Shown: piece after piece, positions 16,761 through 25,245 of the stretch | How the letters are laid out: every line of letters begins with the position of its first letter | Position numbering within the stretch: position 1 is the stretch's first letter | Assembly (NCBI GenBank): GCA_902500715.1 | Contig: CABVRO010000010.1 | Coordinates: 1 to 51,839 of the forward strand | Reading direction: 5' to 3' | Origin: an uncultured Nitrospira sp. | GTDB lineage: Bacteria; Nitrospirota; Nitrospiria; Nitrospirales; Nitrospiraceae | Length of the DNA stretch: 51,839 nucleotides | Notes under the pieces: generated by a model | The model's input: the letters and a program-made list of their open reading frames with translations, nothing else | What the model was told of the DNA's origin: nothing | The model's database searches: none | Made by a program: the position numbers and the translations under genes

Positions 16761-17290
16761 CGATCACCCCACCCGCTTAGGTCGTCCGATTCCAGCACAA
16801 CAGGATCTCCCGGCCGCACCGTCCCTTCGTGAAGAACCCGCGCATAGAGCCGGCTCCATCCGGGATGCGTCTCCTGAGCAATTCGTTCATAGTCCCCATC
16901 CTTGAACCACTGCGCATTGTATCGACAAGGCGTCGTATAACTCGTCATCTCCAACTGCACCTGCCCACCGATTCGAAGTCGATCACCGGGCCGCATGACG
17001 GACCAGTCGAGCCCCGCCAGAGTGAGATTCTCACCGGACGAACCAGGACCGATCGAATGCCCTTCGGCCCGAAGGGCTTCGATGACCTCCAGGGAAAAGA
17101 GGCAGACCGCCCGATCCGGCCCGCCGTGATATTTCCGGTTGCGCTGACGATCCCCCACTAATCCGTCACGCGTCACCTGCGCAGACAGTACCGCCGACTT
17201 CGGCACCCCGCCGTCGGACAGACTCACCTGATGCACCTGTGGAATTACCGGTTGTGCCATCTCGGTATCAGGAGCAGAGCCCGCCGTCAC
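16757..17290 (-). CDS. MOSC domain protein (YiiM-like)
   Basis: The 177-residue protein is a MOSC domain, the C-terminal domain of molybdenum-cofactor sulfurases, which binds Moco or handles a persulfide. Visible signatures are GLVGDRQRNRKYHGGPDRAV (the conserved GDxxxxxxHGG region), GSSGENLTLAGLDW, RIGGQVQLEMTSYTTPC with the conserved cysteine, and a C-terminal GTVRPGDPV strand. YiiM-type proteins reduce N-hydroxylated compounds with Moco, but that role is only suggested here. The GTG at 17290 has GGAG 4 bases upstream and overlaps prmA by 23 bases; an ATG at 17260 is an alternative. It overlaps the methyltransferase by 4 bases. Confidence 0.87.
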   Translation of the reverse strand: MTAGSAPDTEMAQPVIPQVHQVSLSDGGVPKSAVLSAQVTRDGLVGDRQRNRKYHGGPDRAVCLFSLEVIEALRAEGHSIGPGSSGENLTLAGLDWSVMRPGDRLRIGGQVQLEMTSYTTPCRYNAQWFKDGDYERIAQETHPGWSRLYARVLHEGTVRPGDPVVLESDDLSGWGDR

Positions 17291-18203
17291 AGGACTCCAT
17301 GCCGGTGGCCTCCAGGGCGACCCATCCGTCCCGTTCTCTCGATGCCCTCACGTAGACTCCATGCCCGGCATAGGCGGCTTCGATCTCCCCCCGCTGATCG
17401 ATCAGCAGACCGGACAGCAGCAGGCGCGCGCCGCCTGACGCATATCCACAGAGCGCCTCCGCGGCAGTCAACAGGGTCTGCCGATCCAAATTCGCGAGGA
17501 CCAGAGTGGGCTCGAATCCGTTATGAGACCGCTGCGTCTGAGCATCTTCCACCGTTAGCGTCAGCCGCTTATCGAACCCGTTGACCTGAGCATAGTCTCG
17601 CGCGCACGCAATCGCCACCGGATCGAAATCCTCCCCGACCGCCTCCGCCGCCCCGAGCCGGAGCGCCACCATCGCCAACACACCGCTCCCGGTTCCCACA
17701 TCCAGGACGCGATCGGTCGGCGTCACGACCTCTTGCAGCCATTCGATCAGCAGTTGGGTCGTCGCATGATGGCCGGTGCCGAATGCCTGCTTGGGATCGA
17801 TGATCAATTCGATGTCGCCGGGGTTCAGCGCCAGAGACTTCCAACTTGGCCTGATGACCACCTGCCGGATTCTGATCGGCTCCACCAGACGTGACCACTG
17901 GGCGTTCCAATCGCGGTCCGCCAAATGGTTGATCGTGAGGGCACCGGCCGGATCGGGATGCCCGAGCTGGGTCAACGCAAGCCTCAGGCCTTGCCACGTA
18001 TCCGGTCCGCAACGGGCCGCGGGCCAGTAGAGATGGATACAATCCTGTTCCTGCCAGGCCCCGGTCACATCCGGATCGTTCAGTACCCCCAGGAGCTCAC
18101 CGGCATCGAGCGATGTCTGCACATCGACTTGAATCCAGTCGCCCGGACCCGGCTTGTCGGACACATCAGTGGGACAATCAGCTGTCTTCGAGGTTGACGC
18201 CAT
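17268..18203 (-). CDS. prmA: Ribosomal protein L11 methyltransferase-like protein
   Basis: PrmA methylates lysines of ribosomal protein L11. The 311-residue protein has an N-terminal substrate-recognition region (residues ~25-130, with DRDWNAQWSRLVEPIRI, family form WxxxWKxxxxP) and a SAM domain: IDPKQAFGTGHHATT, VLDVGTGSGVLAMVALRLGA as motif I, and VLANLDRQTLL replacing the usual VANI/L-x-x-x-xL, then LLLSGLLIDQ. The C-terminal EATGMESCDGGLCS ends in two extra cysteines not typical of PrmA. It leads the minus-strand unit with MOSC and methyltransferase genes and is divergent from the MutS-like gene, 29 bases away. Confidence 0.85.
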   Translation of the reverse strand: MASTSKTADCPTDVSDKPGPGDWIQVDVQTSLDAGELLGVLNDPDVTGAWQEQDCIHLYWPAARCGPDTWQGLRLALTQLGHPDPAGALTINHLADRDWNAQWSRLVEPIRIRQVVIRPSWKSLALNPGDIELIIDPKQAFGTGHHATTQLLIEWLQEVVTPTDRVLDVGTGSGVLAMVALRLGAAEAVGEDFDPVAIACARDYAQVNGFDKRLTLTVEDAQTQRSHNGFEPTLVLANLDRQTLLTAAEALCGYASGGARLLLSGLLIDQRGEIEAAYAGHGVYVRASRERDGWVALEATGMESCDGGLCS

Positions 18204-18232
18204 CTCAGACTCCCAGTATCGTCAGCGATACG

Positions 18233-20125
18233 ATGACACTCAATATAGAATCGATACCATCGCCAAGGTCGCCCACACGGGAACACAGTCTCGTGCGCAT
18301 GTTGCGCCGCGCGGCACAGCTGGAGACAAATGCCCGCCGGGCCAGCGCAAGGTTTACGACCTGGCGGCTCGCCATCTTTGCCGTCGGACTCTTCGGCTCT
18401 ATCATTCCACATAAATTGGGATGGACCCTGCTCGGCAATGCTATCCTCGCGTTCAGCTTCATGCTGTTCCTCATTGTGGCCTGGTATCATAACAGGCTCG
18501 AAGACCGCTTGCACCGACTCCGCCGCTGGCAGGGCATCAAACAGGTGCACCTCGCGCGCATGCGTCTGGGCTGGCCCGAGATTCCATTTCGCCCGGTACC
18601 CGTACCCGAACGACACGGGTACGCGACCGATCTCGACCTCGCCGGCCCCCATTCACTCCTGCATCTCATCAACAACACCATCTCGTCACAGGGCCAGGAA
18701 CGGCTCGCCTCGTGGTTGTTCGATCAACCGCCGGAACCCGCGCAGTGGGCCGTCCGGCAGGCTCTCATCAGGGAATTGACTCCGCTTTCTCTGCTCAGGG
18801 ACCGGTTGTCATTGGAAGCGCAGGCGGTGGAGGAGGCCGACATCGACGGCCGGCGGCTCCTCGCAGTGCTCCAAAAGCGAGTCAATAGTCCCAGCTTCAT
18901 GCCCATGTTGTTGGCCGAAACCTTCCTCGCCCTTGCCACGGCCGGGCTCATGCTGGCCGATCTCCTGTCCGGAATCGGCAACTATTGGATGTTGTCGTTC
19001 GGTCTCTATGCATTTCTGTTTCTCTCCGTTCGCAGCCGCTCGGAAGAAATCTTCGACCATGCCCAATCACTGCACCGGCAACTGGAGCGGCTCAGCGCAA
19101 TCCTGGGCTATCTGGAACGGCGATCGTACCGTGCCACTCCCCGGTTGGCGGAACTATGCCGGCCGCTCCTGCAACATGACACCAGTCCTTCCACCTCGCT
19201 GAAACAGGCCGCCTCCCTGATGAACCGGCTCAGCGTCCGGGCCCATCCGCTGGTGCATTACCTCATCAACGCCTTCGGTCCCTGGGACCTTTACCACACC
19301 TATCGTCTCCAGCACCTACAAGATAGGATTGCCGCCGTCGCGCCGCAATGGTTCGAGCTGCTGGCCGAACTTGACGCCGCCGCCGCCCTGGCAACGTTCG
19401 CCTACCTGCATCCGGACTACCCCTGGCCCTCGCTGCAACAGCCGGATGATGCCGCCCATCTCAACGGTGCCGGACCGATCCTCGATGCGCAGGGACTGGC
19501 GCATCCGCTCATCCCCGCGAAGGCCCGCGTGGCCAATGACATTGTGTTTCAGGAACGCGGACGCATGTTCCTGGTAACCGGCTCCAACATGTCCGGCAAG
19601 AGTACCTTTCTCCGAACCATCGGCATCAACACCTGTCTTGCGCAGGCCGGGGGCCCGGTCTGTGCCGTCTCCTTCCGCTGGTCGTTGGTGCGGATCGGCA
19701 GCTGCATCCGCGTAGACGATTCCCTCGACGGCGGCCTCTCCTTTTTTTATGCCGAGGTGAAACGGCTCAAGAAAATTCTCGACAGCACGCGAGACATCAA
19801 CGGACCGCCTGTGCTCTGGCTGATCGATGAAGTCTTCAAAGGCACCAACAACCGGGAGCGGCTCATCGGAGGACGCGCCCTCATTGCGGCCCTCGCCGGA
19901 GGAAACGGGTTCGGCCTCGTCACCACCCACGACCTCGAACTGGCCGAGTTGGAGCGCCAACTCCCCACCGTCACCAATGTGCACTTTCAGGAAACCGTCG
20001 CGGAAGGCGCGCTGCATTTCGATTATCGATTGAAACCTGGGCCCTGCCCCACCACCAATGCGCTGCGGATCATGGCACTCGAAGGGCTGCCGGTGGAAAG
20101 TCCACCCTCGACGACATCACGATAG
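18233..20125 (+). CDS. Membrane-anchored MutS-family ATPase
   Basis: This 630-residue MutS relative lacks the mismatch-recognition domain. Two membrane helices lie near residues 35-80 (LAIFAVGLFGS, LAFSFMLFLIVAW), a helical core follows, two more helices sit at ~220-265 (MLLAETFLALATAGLMLADL, YWMLSFGLYAFLFL), then the clamp-like region and the ABC-type ATPase. Walker A is TGSNMSGKST (near 485), Walker B is VLWLIDEVFKGTN, and the switch histidine lies in LVTTHDLELAE. Such proteins are common in Bacteroidetes and related groups; their role, perhaps in DNA or RNA transactions at the membrane, is unproven. ATG 18233 is chosen because it clears the divergent prmA; earlier in-frame starts would overlap it. 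Confidence 0.82.
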   Translation: MTLNIESIPSPRSPTREHSLVRMLRRAAQLETNARRASARFTTWRLAIFAVGLFGSIIPHKLGWTLLGNAILAFSFMLFLIVAWYHNRLEDRLHRLRRWQGIKQVHLARMRLGWPEIPFRPVPVPERHGYATDLDLAGPHSLLHLINNTISSQGQERLASWLFDQPPEPAQWAVRQALIRELTPLSLLRDRLSLEAQAVEEADIDGRRLLAVLQKRVNSPSFMPMLLAETFLALATAGLMLADLLSGIGNYWMLSFGLYAFLFLSVRSRSEEIFDHAQSLHRQLERLSAILGYLERRSYRATPRLAELCRPLLQHDTSPSTSLKQAASLMNRLSVRAHPLVHYLINAFGPWDLYHTYRLQHLQDRIAAVAPQWFELLAELDAAAALATFAYLHPDYPWPSLQQPDDAAHLNGAGPILDAQGLAHPLIPAKARVANDIVFQERGRMFLVTGSNMSGKSTFLRTIGINTCLAQAGGPVCAVSFRWSLVRIGSCIRVDDSLDGGLSFFYAEVKRLKKILDSTRDINGPPVLWLIDEVFKGTNNRERLIGGRALIAALAGGNGFGLVTTHDLELAELERQLPTVTNVHFQETVAEGALHFDYRLKPGPCPTTNALRIMALEGLPVESPPSTTSR

Positions 20126-20197
20126 CGCATTGCATCAGTTCAATAATTTCGGCAGACTGATCCTCGATTCCGGACACGAACGACGGCACATAGACAC

Positions 20198-20211
20198 AGG
20201 AGGCACCCATC
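20198..20211 (+). promoter_or_regulatory. Perfect ribosome site followed by ATC, likely non-canonical start of the Aas-type gene
   Basis: AGGAGG (20198-20203) is followed after 5 bases by ATC (20209-20211). The frame is closed upstream by TAG at 20191-20193, and no ATG, GTG or TTG exists before TTG 20248, which has no ribosome site. An ATC start, or a sequence error for ATG, explains the layout best. Confidence 0.6.
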
Positions 20212-23200
20212 GACCCCCAGCCCGACTCCTCATCGACCCGACTTCCCTTGCGCGGACTCCTGATCGCACAGTTCTGCGGCGCCTTCAACGACAACGCCTG
20301 GAAATTCATGGTCGCGCTCCTGGGTATCCGGGCAGCCACAGCCGCACTCGCGCCGGGCCAGGATCTGGAAACCGCATCTCAGACCCAGACGACCCTCGCC
20401 ATGGTCGTGTTCACCCTGCCGCTGGTCCTGACGTCATTCGTGGCCGGATTCTTTGCCGACCGTATCAGCAAGCGCACCGTCATCATCACGATGAAGGCGG
20501 TGGAGGTCCTACTCATGGCCGGCGCAACCTTTGCTTTGCTGTCCCATCCGACAGGAGGCCTTTGGGCACTCGTCGTCCTCGCCGGAATGGGTGTCCACAG
20601 CGCGATTTTCAGCCCTGCCAAGTATGGCATTCTTCCCGAACTGCTCCCGCACGTACAACTCGCGCGCGGCAACAGCATCCTGGAACTGTTCACGTTCCTG
20701 GCAATCTTGACCGGCACGACAGCGGGAGGATTCCTGTTAGCCGGGGCGGGGCAGCAGCCCTGGCTCGCGCCCCTCGCGTTGACCCTGCTCGCCCTGGTCG
20801 GGTTTGCTGCGGCCTGGGCTGTCCCGTCGGTGCCACGCGCGCGCGCAGCAGGCGGCTTATTCGACACCTTGCGCGGCGCAGTATCGGCCTTGCAGACAGA
20901 TCGCCTGTTGCGTCTGGCCATTACCGGCGCAGTTTTTTTCTGGACCATCGCGAGCCTCGTCGTTCAAAACGTGCTGGTCTATGCCAAGGCCGTGCTGGGC
21001 CTCTCGGATGCACTGGCGACCGTTCCCTCCGCCCTGATCTCGGTCGGCATCGGCATGGGAGCCCTCGTCGTCGGTCGCCTCTCACGTTCCCGCGTGGAAT
21101 ACGGACTAGTGCCCCTGGGAGCGGCCGGTGTCGCCACCTTCCTCTTGATCCTCGGCTGGTGGACACCCCCGTTCAGCGGCACCCTCGCGCTGATGATCGC
21201 CCTGGGTATGTCGAGCGCGCTCATCTTCATTCCCATCAACGCCTTGGTGCAATGGCGCGCCCCGCACGACCGGCGAGGATCGGTCATCGCCCTCGAAAAC
21301 ATCTGTGTCTTCACCGGCATTCTGCTGGGGTCCCTGAGCGGCGGCATGCTTGCCCACGCAGGCCTTTCGACGGTCGGCATTTTCCTCGCGACCGCCCTTG
21401 TCACGACCATTGGAACTGCCTGGGCCATGTGGCTCATGCCGGAAACCTTTCTGCGATTGGTCCTCGTGCTGCTGACCCATACCATCTACCAATTGCGCAT
21501 CGTCGGACAGCAGCAGGTGCCGGTTACGGGCGGCGCCTTGCTGGTCCCCAATCACATCTCCTTCATCGATGGATTTCTCCTGATTGCGAGCCTGGATCGT
21601 CCCATCCGGTTCGTGGTGGATGCCCAATACGTCGATCACCCGTTTTTTAAGCCGTTCATGCGGGCGTTGCAGGTCATCCCGATTTCATCGGCCGGCGGCC
21701 CACGCGTAATTCTCCGCGCCCTGCGAGAGGCGGGTCATGCGCTCGATGCCGGCGACCTTGTCTGCATTTTCCCTGAGGGACAAATCACACGCACCGGCAA
21801 CCTTCTCCCCTTCCGCCGCGGATTCGAACGGATCGTCAAAGGACGCACGGTCCCGGTCGTACCGGTTCACCTGGATCGTGTCTGGGGCAGCATTTTCAGT
21901 TTTGTGGGGGGGCGATTCCTCACCAAATGGCCGGAGCGTGTTCCCTATCCGGTCACCGTCTCGTTCGGCACTCCAGTTCCCGCCGAGACGCCCGCGCATG
22001 AACTGCGCCGCCTCGTGCTCGAGCTCGGTGAAGCAGCCTGGCAGTTGCGGAAATCGACAAGGCGGCCGTTGCACGAGGCCTTCATCCGCGCGATGCGCCG
22101 ACATCCCTTCCGCATGGCGATGGCCGATACAACGAAACCCCACGTGTCTTCACTCCAGGCCTTGATCGGGGCGATTGCCCTGGCGCGCGCGCTGAAAACA
22201 CACTGGCAGGGCCAACAGAACGTGGGGCTGCTGTTGCCGCCAACCGTGGTAGGAGCCCTCACCACGGTCGCCGCCACGCTCGCCGGTCGCACGTGCGTCA
22301 ACCTCAACTATACTGTGGGCAAGTCCGGACTGGAATCGGCCGTACGCCAGGCGCAGCTGCGTACCATCGTCACCAGTCGCAAGTTTATCGAGAAGGCCAA
22401 GCTCGAACTCCCGGAGGGTCCCGCCATTCTCTGGCTGGAAGACATCGGCGCTACCATCGGTACGAAGGAGAAACTCACCGCCGCGGCCCTTGCCGCACTG
22501 GCGCCGCTCCGTTTTCTGGAATCGGCCTGCGGACAGACCGGGCGCGTGACCATGGATCATCTCGCCACCATCATCTTCAGCAGCGGGAGCACCGGCGAGC
22601 CAAAGGGGGTGATGCTGTCGCACTTCAGCATCGACGCGAATGTGCAAGCCGTCTCGCAGGTCCTCCCCCTGGACGCGGATGATCGAATCTTGGGCGTTCT
22701 TCCGCTCTTCCACTCCTTCGGCTACCTGATGTTCTGGTTCGTCACGCTGAACGGCGCGGCAACCGTCTTCCATCCTTCGCCGCTCGATGTGACGGCCATC
22801 GGCGACCTCTGCGCCAAACATCGCCTGACGTTTCTGGTCTGCACTCCCACCTTTCTGCAGCTCTATCAACGACGCTGCACCCCGGAACAGTTCAGCACGC
22901 TACGGGTCGTTCTCACGGGGGCGGAGAAATTGCCCCTGCGCCTCTGCGAATCGTTCCAAGACCGGTTCGGTATCGGACCGATCGAGGGGTATGGCGTGAC
23001 CGAATGTGCGCCGGTCATCGCCGTGAACTGCCCGGACTTCCGGGCTGCCGGATTTTTCCAGCCGGCGTCTCGACGTGGAACGGTCGGTCAGCCGCTCCCC
23101 GGTGTCTCCGTCCGCATCGTCGATCCCGACAGCTTCGCCATCCTCCCGCCCGGCACAGCGGGCATGCTGTTGGTGAAAGGTCCGAACGTCATGAACGGAT

Positions 23201-23646
23201 ATCTTGGTCGCGAAGATTTGACGGCCCAGGCCATGCGCGATGGATGGTATATTACGGGTGACATCGCCGCACTCGACGACGATGGGTTTTTGACCATTAC
23301 CGATCGGCTCTCACGTTTTTCGAAGATCGGCGGTGAAATGGTGCCGCATCGACGGGTGGAGGAGGCGCTCCAACTGGCATCCGGCGAGGAACTGCAAATC
23401 TGCGCCGTCACCGGCGTACCGGATGAGCGCAAAGGTGAACAGTTAGCTGTATTGCATACGCTTCCTGAAGAGAGGATCCCCCAGATCCTTGCCAAGGCGG
23501 CAGCCGGCGGCCTGCCCAATCTATTCCTGCCCTCGCGCACGCACTGCATCAGAGTCGAGGCCCTCCCGATCCTGGGAACGGGCAAGCTGGATCTCAGGGC
23601 CCTCAAGCGGATCGCGATGGAACGGCTGGGGGAGCGTGAAGCGTGA
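20209..23646 (+). CDS. aas: Aas-type fusion: MFS transporter + PlsC acyltransferase + acyl-ACP/CoA ligase
   Basis: This ~1145-residue trifunctional protein is predicted to flip and re-acylate lysophospholipids. Residues ~15-410 form a 12-helix major-facilitator domain (LIAQFCGAFNDNAWKF, FFADRISKRTVII), like LplT. Residues ~440-640 are a glycerophosphate-type acyltransferase with VPNHISFIDG (the HxxxxD motif) and FPEGQITRTG. Residues ~665-1145 are an AMP-forming ligase with IIFSSGSTGEPKGVMLSH, the A5 region GYGVTECAPV, WYITGDIAALDDDGF and a C-terminal catalytic lysine in GTGKLDLRAL. E. coli separates LplT and Aas; three-domain fusions occur in other phyla. The start is taken at ATC 20209 (see ribosome site); TTG 20248 is the fallback. 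The stop lies inside a GTGAAGCG repeat. Confidence 0.88.
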   Translation: MDPQPDSSSTRLPLRGLLIAQFCGAFNDNAWKFMVALLGIRAATAALAPGQDLETASQTQTTLAMVVFTLPLVLTSFVAGFFADRISKRTVIITMKAVEVLLMAGATFALLSHPTGGLWALVVLAGMGVHSAIFSPAKYGILPELLPHVQLARGNSILELFTFLAILTGTTAGGFLLAGAGQQPWLAPLALTLLALVGFAAAWAVPSVPRARAAGGLFDTLRGAVSALQTDRLLRLAITGAVFFWTIASLVVQNVLVYAKAVLGLSDALATVPSALISVGIGMGALVVGRLSRSRVEYGLVPLGAAGVATFLLILGWWTPPFSGTLALMIALGMSSALIFIPINALVQWRAPHDRRGSVIALENICVFTGILLGSLSGGMLAHAGLSTVGIFLATALVTTIGTAWAMWLMPETFLRLVLVLLTHTIYQLRIVGQQQVPVTGGALLVPNHISFIDGFLLIASLDRPIRFVVDAQYVDHPFFKPFMRALQVIPISSAGGPRVILRALREAGHALDAGDLVCIFPEGQITRTGNLLPFRRGFERIVKGRTVPVVPVHLDRVWGSIFSFVGGRFLTKWPERVPYPVTVSFGTPVPAETPAHELRRLVLELGEAAWQLRKSTRRPLHEAFIRAMRRHPFRMAMADTTKPHVSSLQALIGAIALARALKTHWQGQQNVGLLLPPTVVGALTTVAATLAGRTCVNLNYTVGKSGLESAVRQAQLRTIVTSRKFIEKAKLELPEGPAILWLEDIGATIGTKEKLTAAALAALAPLRFLESACGQTGRVTMDHLATIIFSSGSTGEPKGVMLSHFSIDANVQAVSQVLPLDADDRILGVLPLFHSFGYLMFWFVTLNGAATVFHPSPLDVTAIGDLCAKHRLTFLVCTPTFLQLYQRRCTPEQFSTLRVVLTGAEKLPLRLCESFQDRFGIGPIEGYGVTECAPVIAVNCPDFRAAGFFQPASRRGTVGQPLPGVSVRIVDPDSFAILPPGTAGMLLVKGPNVMNGYLGREDLTAQAMRDGWYITGDIAALDDDGFLTITDRLSRFSKIGGEMVPHRRVEEALQLASGEELQICAVTGVPDERKGEQLAVLHTLPEERIPQILAKAAAGGLPNLFLPSRTHCIRVEALPILGTGKLDLRALKRIAMERLGEREA

Positions 23647-23652
23647 AGCGTC
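23633..23652. repeat. Short GTGAAGCG tandem repeat over the aas stop codon
   Basis: AGCGTGAAGCGTGAAGCGTC contains two and a half copies of GTGAAGC and includes the TGA stop of the Aas-type gene. It is related to the dispersed repeat words near sthA and inside lhr. Confidence 0.5.
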
Positions 23653-23689
23653 TGGTGCAAAAGACGGGCATCGGGCTGCCCCACAGTCT

Positions 23690-24682
23690 ATGACGAACCT
23701 GGACACAAAGACACTGATCGATTGCCATGTCCATCTGGCCGCGCTGCCGGAGGGAGACAACGGTTGCTATATTTCGCCCAAGACGCTCAAGAGCCCGCTA
23801 TTCCGGTTTCTGCTTTGGAAACACGGGCTCTCACCGGACAAGCCACGCGAGGCGAATCACAAATATCTTGCCGACCTCCTGACGGAGCTACGAGCCTCAC
23901 GCCACGTGCAAAAGGCCGTGCTCCTCGGCATGGACGGGGTCTATGACCACAATGGTCATCTTAACCGGGCACACACCGACTTTCTCATCGGCAACGACTA
24001 TGTGCTCAAGACCGCGCAGGCCCATCCCGACGAATTGCTGGCGGGCGTGTCGATCAACCCGCAGCGACGGAATGCCATCGACGAAGTGCATCGCTGCGCG
24101 GATGCCGGAGCGGTGCTGGTCAAGGTGCTGCCGAATGCGAAACAATTCGACCCGGCTAATCCGAAATACAAACCATTTTATCGCGCCCTGGCAGAGCGAA
24201 AACTGCCGTTTCTCAGTCATGTCGGCTACGAATTCAGCCTCATCGGGAAAGACCAGTCCGTGGGCGAACCGGACCGGTTGCGCCTGGCGCTGGATGAAGG
24301 CGCCACCGTCATCGCGGCCCACGCCTGCAGCTATGGCTTGATGCTCTATGAGAAATTTCTTCCGACTCTGCGCGACCTCGTGGCGCGTTACCCGCATTTC
24401 TATGCGGATATTTCCGCGCTCACCTTGCCGAACCGAATGCGGATGCTTCTGCACTTGCGGAAATATCCGGAGGTGCATGAACGCCTGCTCTTCGGCACCG
24501 ACTATCCATTATCGGTGTTCCATATGGCAGCCTGGGGTAGGGTTGCACTCGGGACATTGCGCAAGATGATCAGCACCAAGAACCGCTTCGACCGGCAGGT
24601 CGAGATCTGTAATGGCCTGCAGCTCGGGTTCCGCTCTCTCGGAGACCTGCTTCCCCATTCAACACGAATGACAAGCCGCTGA
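23690..24682 (+). CDS. Amidohydrolase family (TIM-barrel metal-dependent hydrolase)
   Basis: A 330-residue amidohydrolase-2-type enzyme. Metal ligands are visible in order: LIDCHVHL (HxH at the N-terminus), LSHVGYEF (His near 180), VIAAHACSYG (His near 215) and LFGTDYPLS (Asp near 285). This set is typical for decarboxylases and hydrolases of the ACMSD/amidohydrolase-related class, often with one zinc. The substrate is unknown. ATG 23690 begins family-like sequence; the open frame upstream overlaps the Aas gene and is not meaningful. It ends 2 bases before the ECF sigma gene. Confidence 0.85.
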   Translation: MTNLDTKTLIDCHVHLAALPEGDNGCYISPKTLKSPLFRFLLWKHGLSPDKPREANHKYLADLLTELRASRHVQKAVLLGMDGVYDHNGHLNRAHTDFLIGNDYVLKTAQAHPDELLAGVSINPQRRNAIDEVHRCADAGAVLVKVLPNAKQFDPANPKYKPFYRALAERKLPFLSHVGYEFSLIGKDQSVGEPDRLRLALDEGATVIAAHACSYGLMLYEKFLPTLRDLVARYPHFYADISALTLPNRMRMLLHLRKYPEVHERLLFGTDYPLSVFHMAAWGRVALGTLRKMISTKNRFDRQVEICNGLQLGFRSLGDLLPHSTRMTSR

Positions 24683-24684
24683 GC

Positions 24685-25191
24685 ATGCTTGCCATGACGC
24701 GAGACGAGATACTCACCAGCCTGCGCGAAAGGATTCTGGCCTTCGCGACATCACGTGTATCGAAGGATCTCGCCGAGGATCTCACTCAGGAAGTGTTGAT
24801 CCTCCTTCACGAAAAATATGCCCACGTCACTGAACTGACCGAACTGGTCCCCCTGGCCTTTCAAGTGCTCCGGTTCAAAATGCTGGATGTCCATCGCAAG
24901 TCACTGCGGCGGGGCGAATACAATCAGGAATCGGTCGATGAACTGTCGTTGGCTAATCCCGGTGACGATCCGGCGACATTACTGGATCAGAAGCAGCGAG
25001 TGGATCGACTCTTAGCCGCCGTCGCCCGACTCGGAGAACGTTGCCGCGAGCTTTTCACTTTGAAATTGGAGGGAAACAGTTTCCCTGAAATTCAAACTCT
25101 CATGGGACAGCATTCGATCAACACCATTTACACCTGGGATCTCCGCTGCCGGAAACAGTTATTGAGTTTGATGGGCGGCACATGGAAATGA
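24685..25191 (+). CDS. ECF-type RNA polymerase sigma factor
   Basis: The 168-residue protein has sigma region 2 (LAEDLTQEVLILLHEKY, the family DxxQExF pattern, then PLAFQVLRFKMLDVHRK for promoter melting) and region 4 (LGERCRELFTLKLEGNSFPEIQTLMGQ with the helix-turn-helix, then NTIYTWDLRCRKQL). It would direct RNA polymerase to a small regulon. The start is either ATG 24685 or ATG 24694. A membrane-spanning partner gene begins 54 bases after the stop, the usual arrangement for ECF sigma factor and anti-sigma factor. Confidence 0.87.
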   Translation: MLAMTRDEILTSLRERILAFATSRVSKDLAEDLTQEVLILLHEKYAHVTELTELVPLAFQVLRFKMLDVHRKSLRRGEYNQESVDELSLANPGDDPATLLDQKQRVDRLLAAVARLGERCRELFTLKLEGNSFPEIQTLMGQHSINTIYTWDLRCRKQLLSLMGGTWK

Positions 25192-25245
25192 TGGTATTGG
25201 CAGCCATTTCACCTCTTACATTTCACGTATTATGCAGTGACAGAG

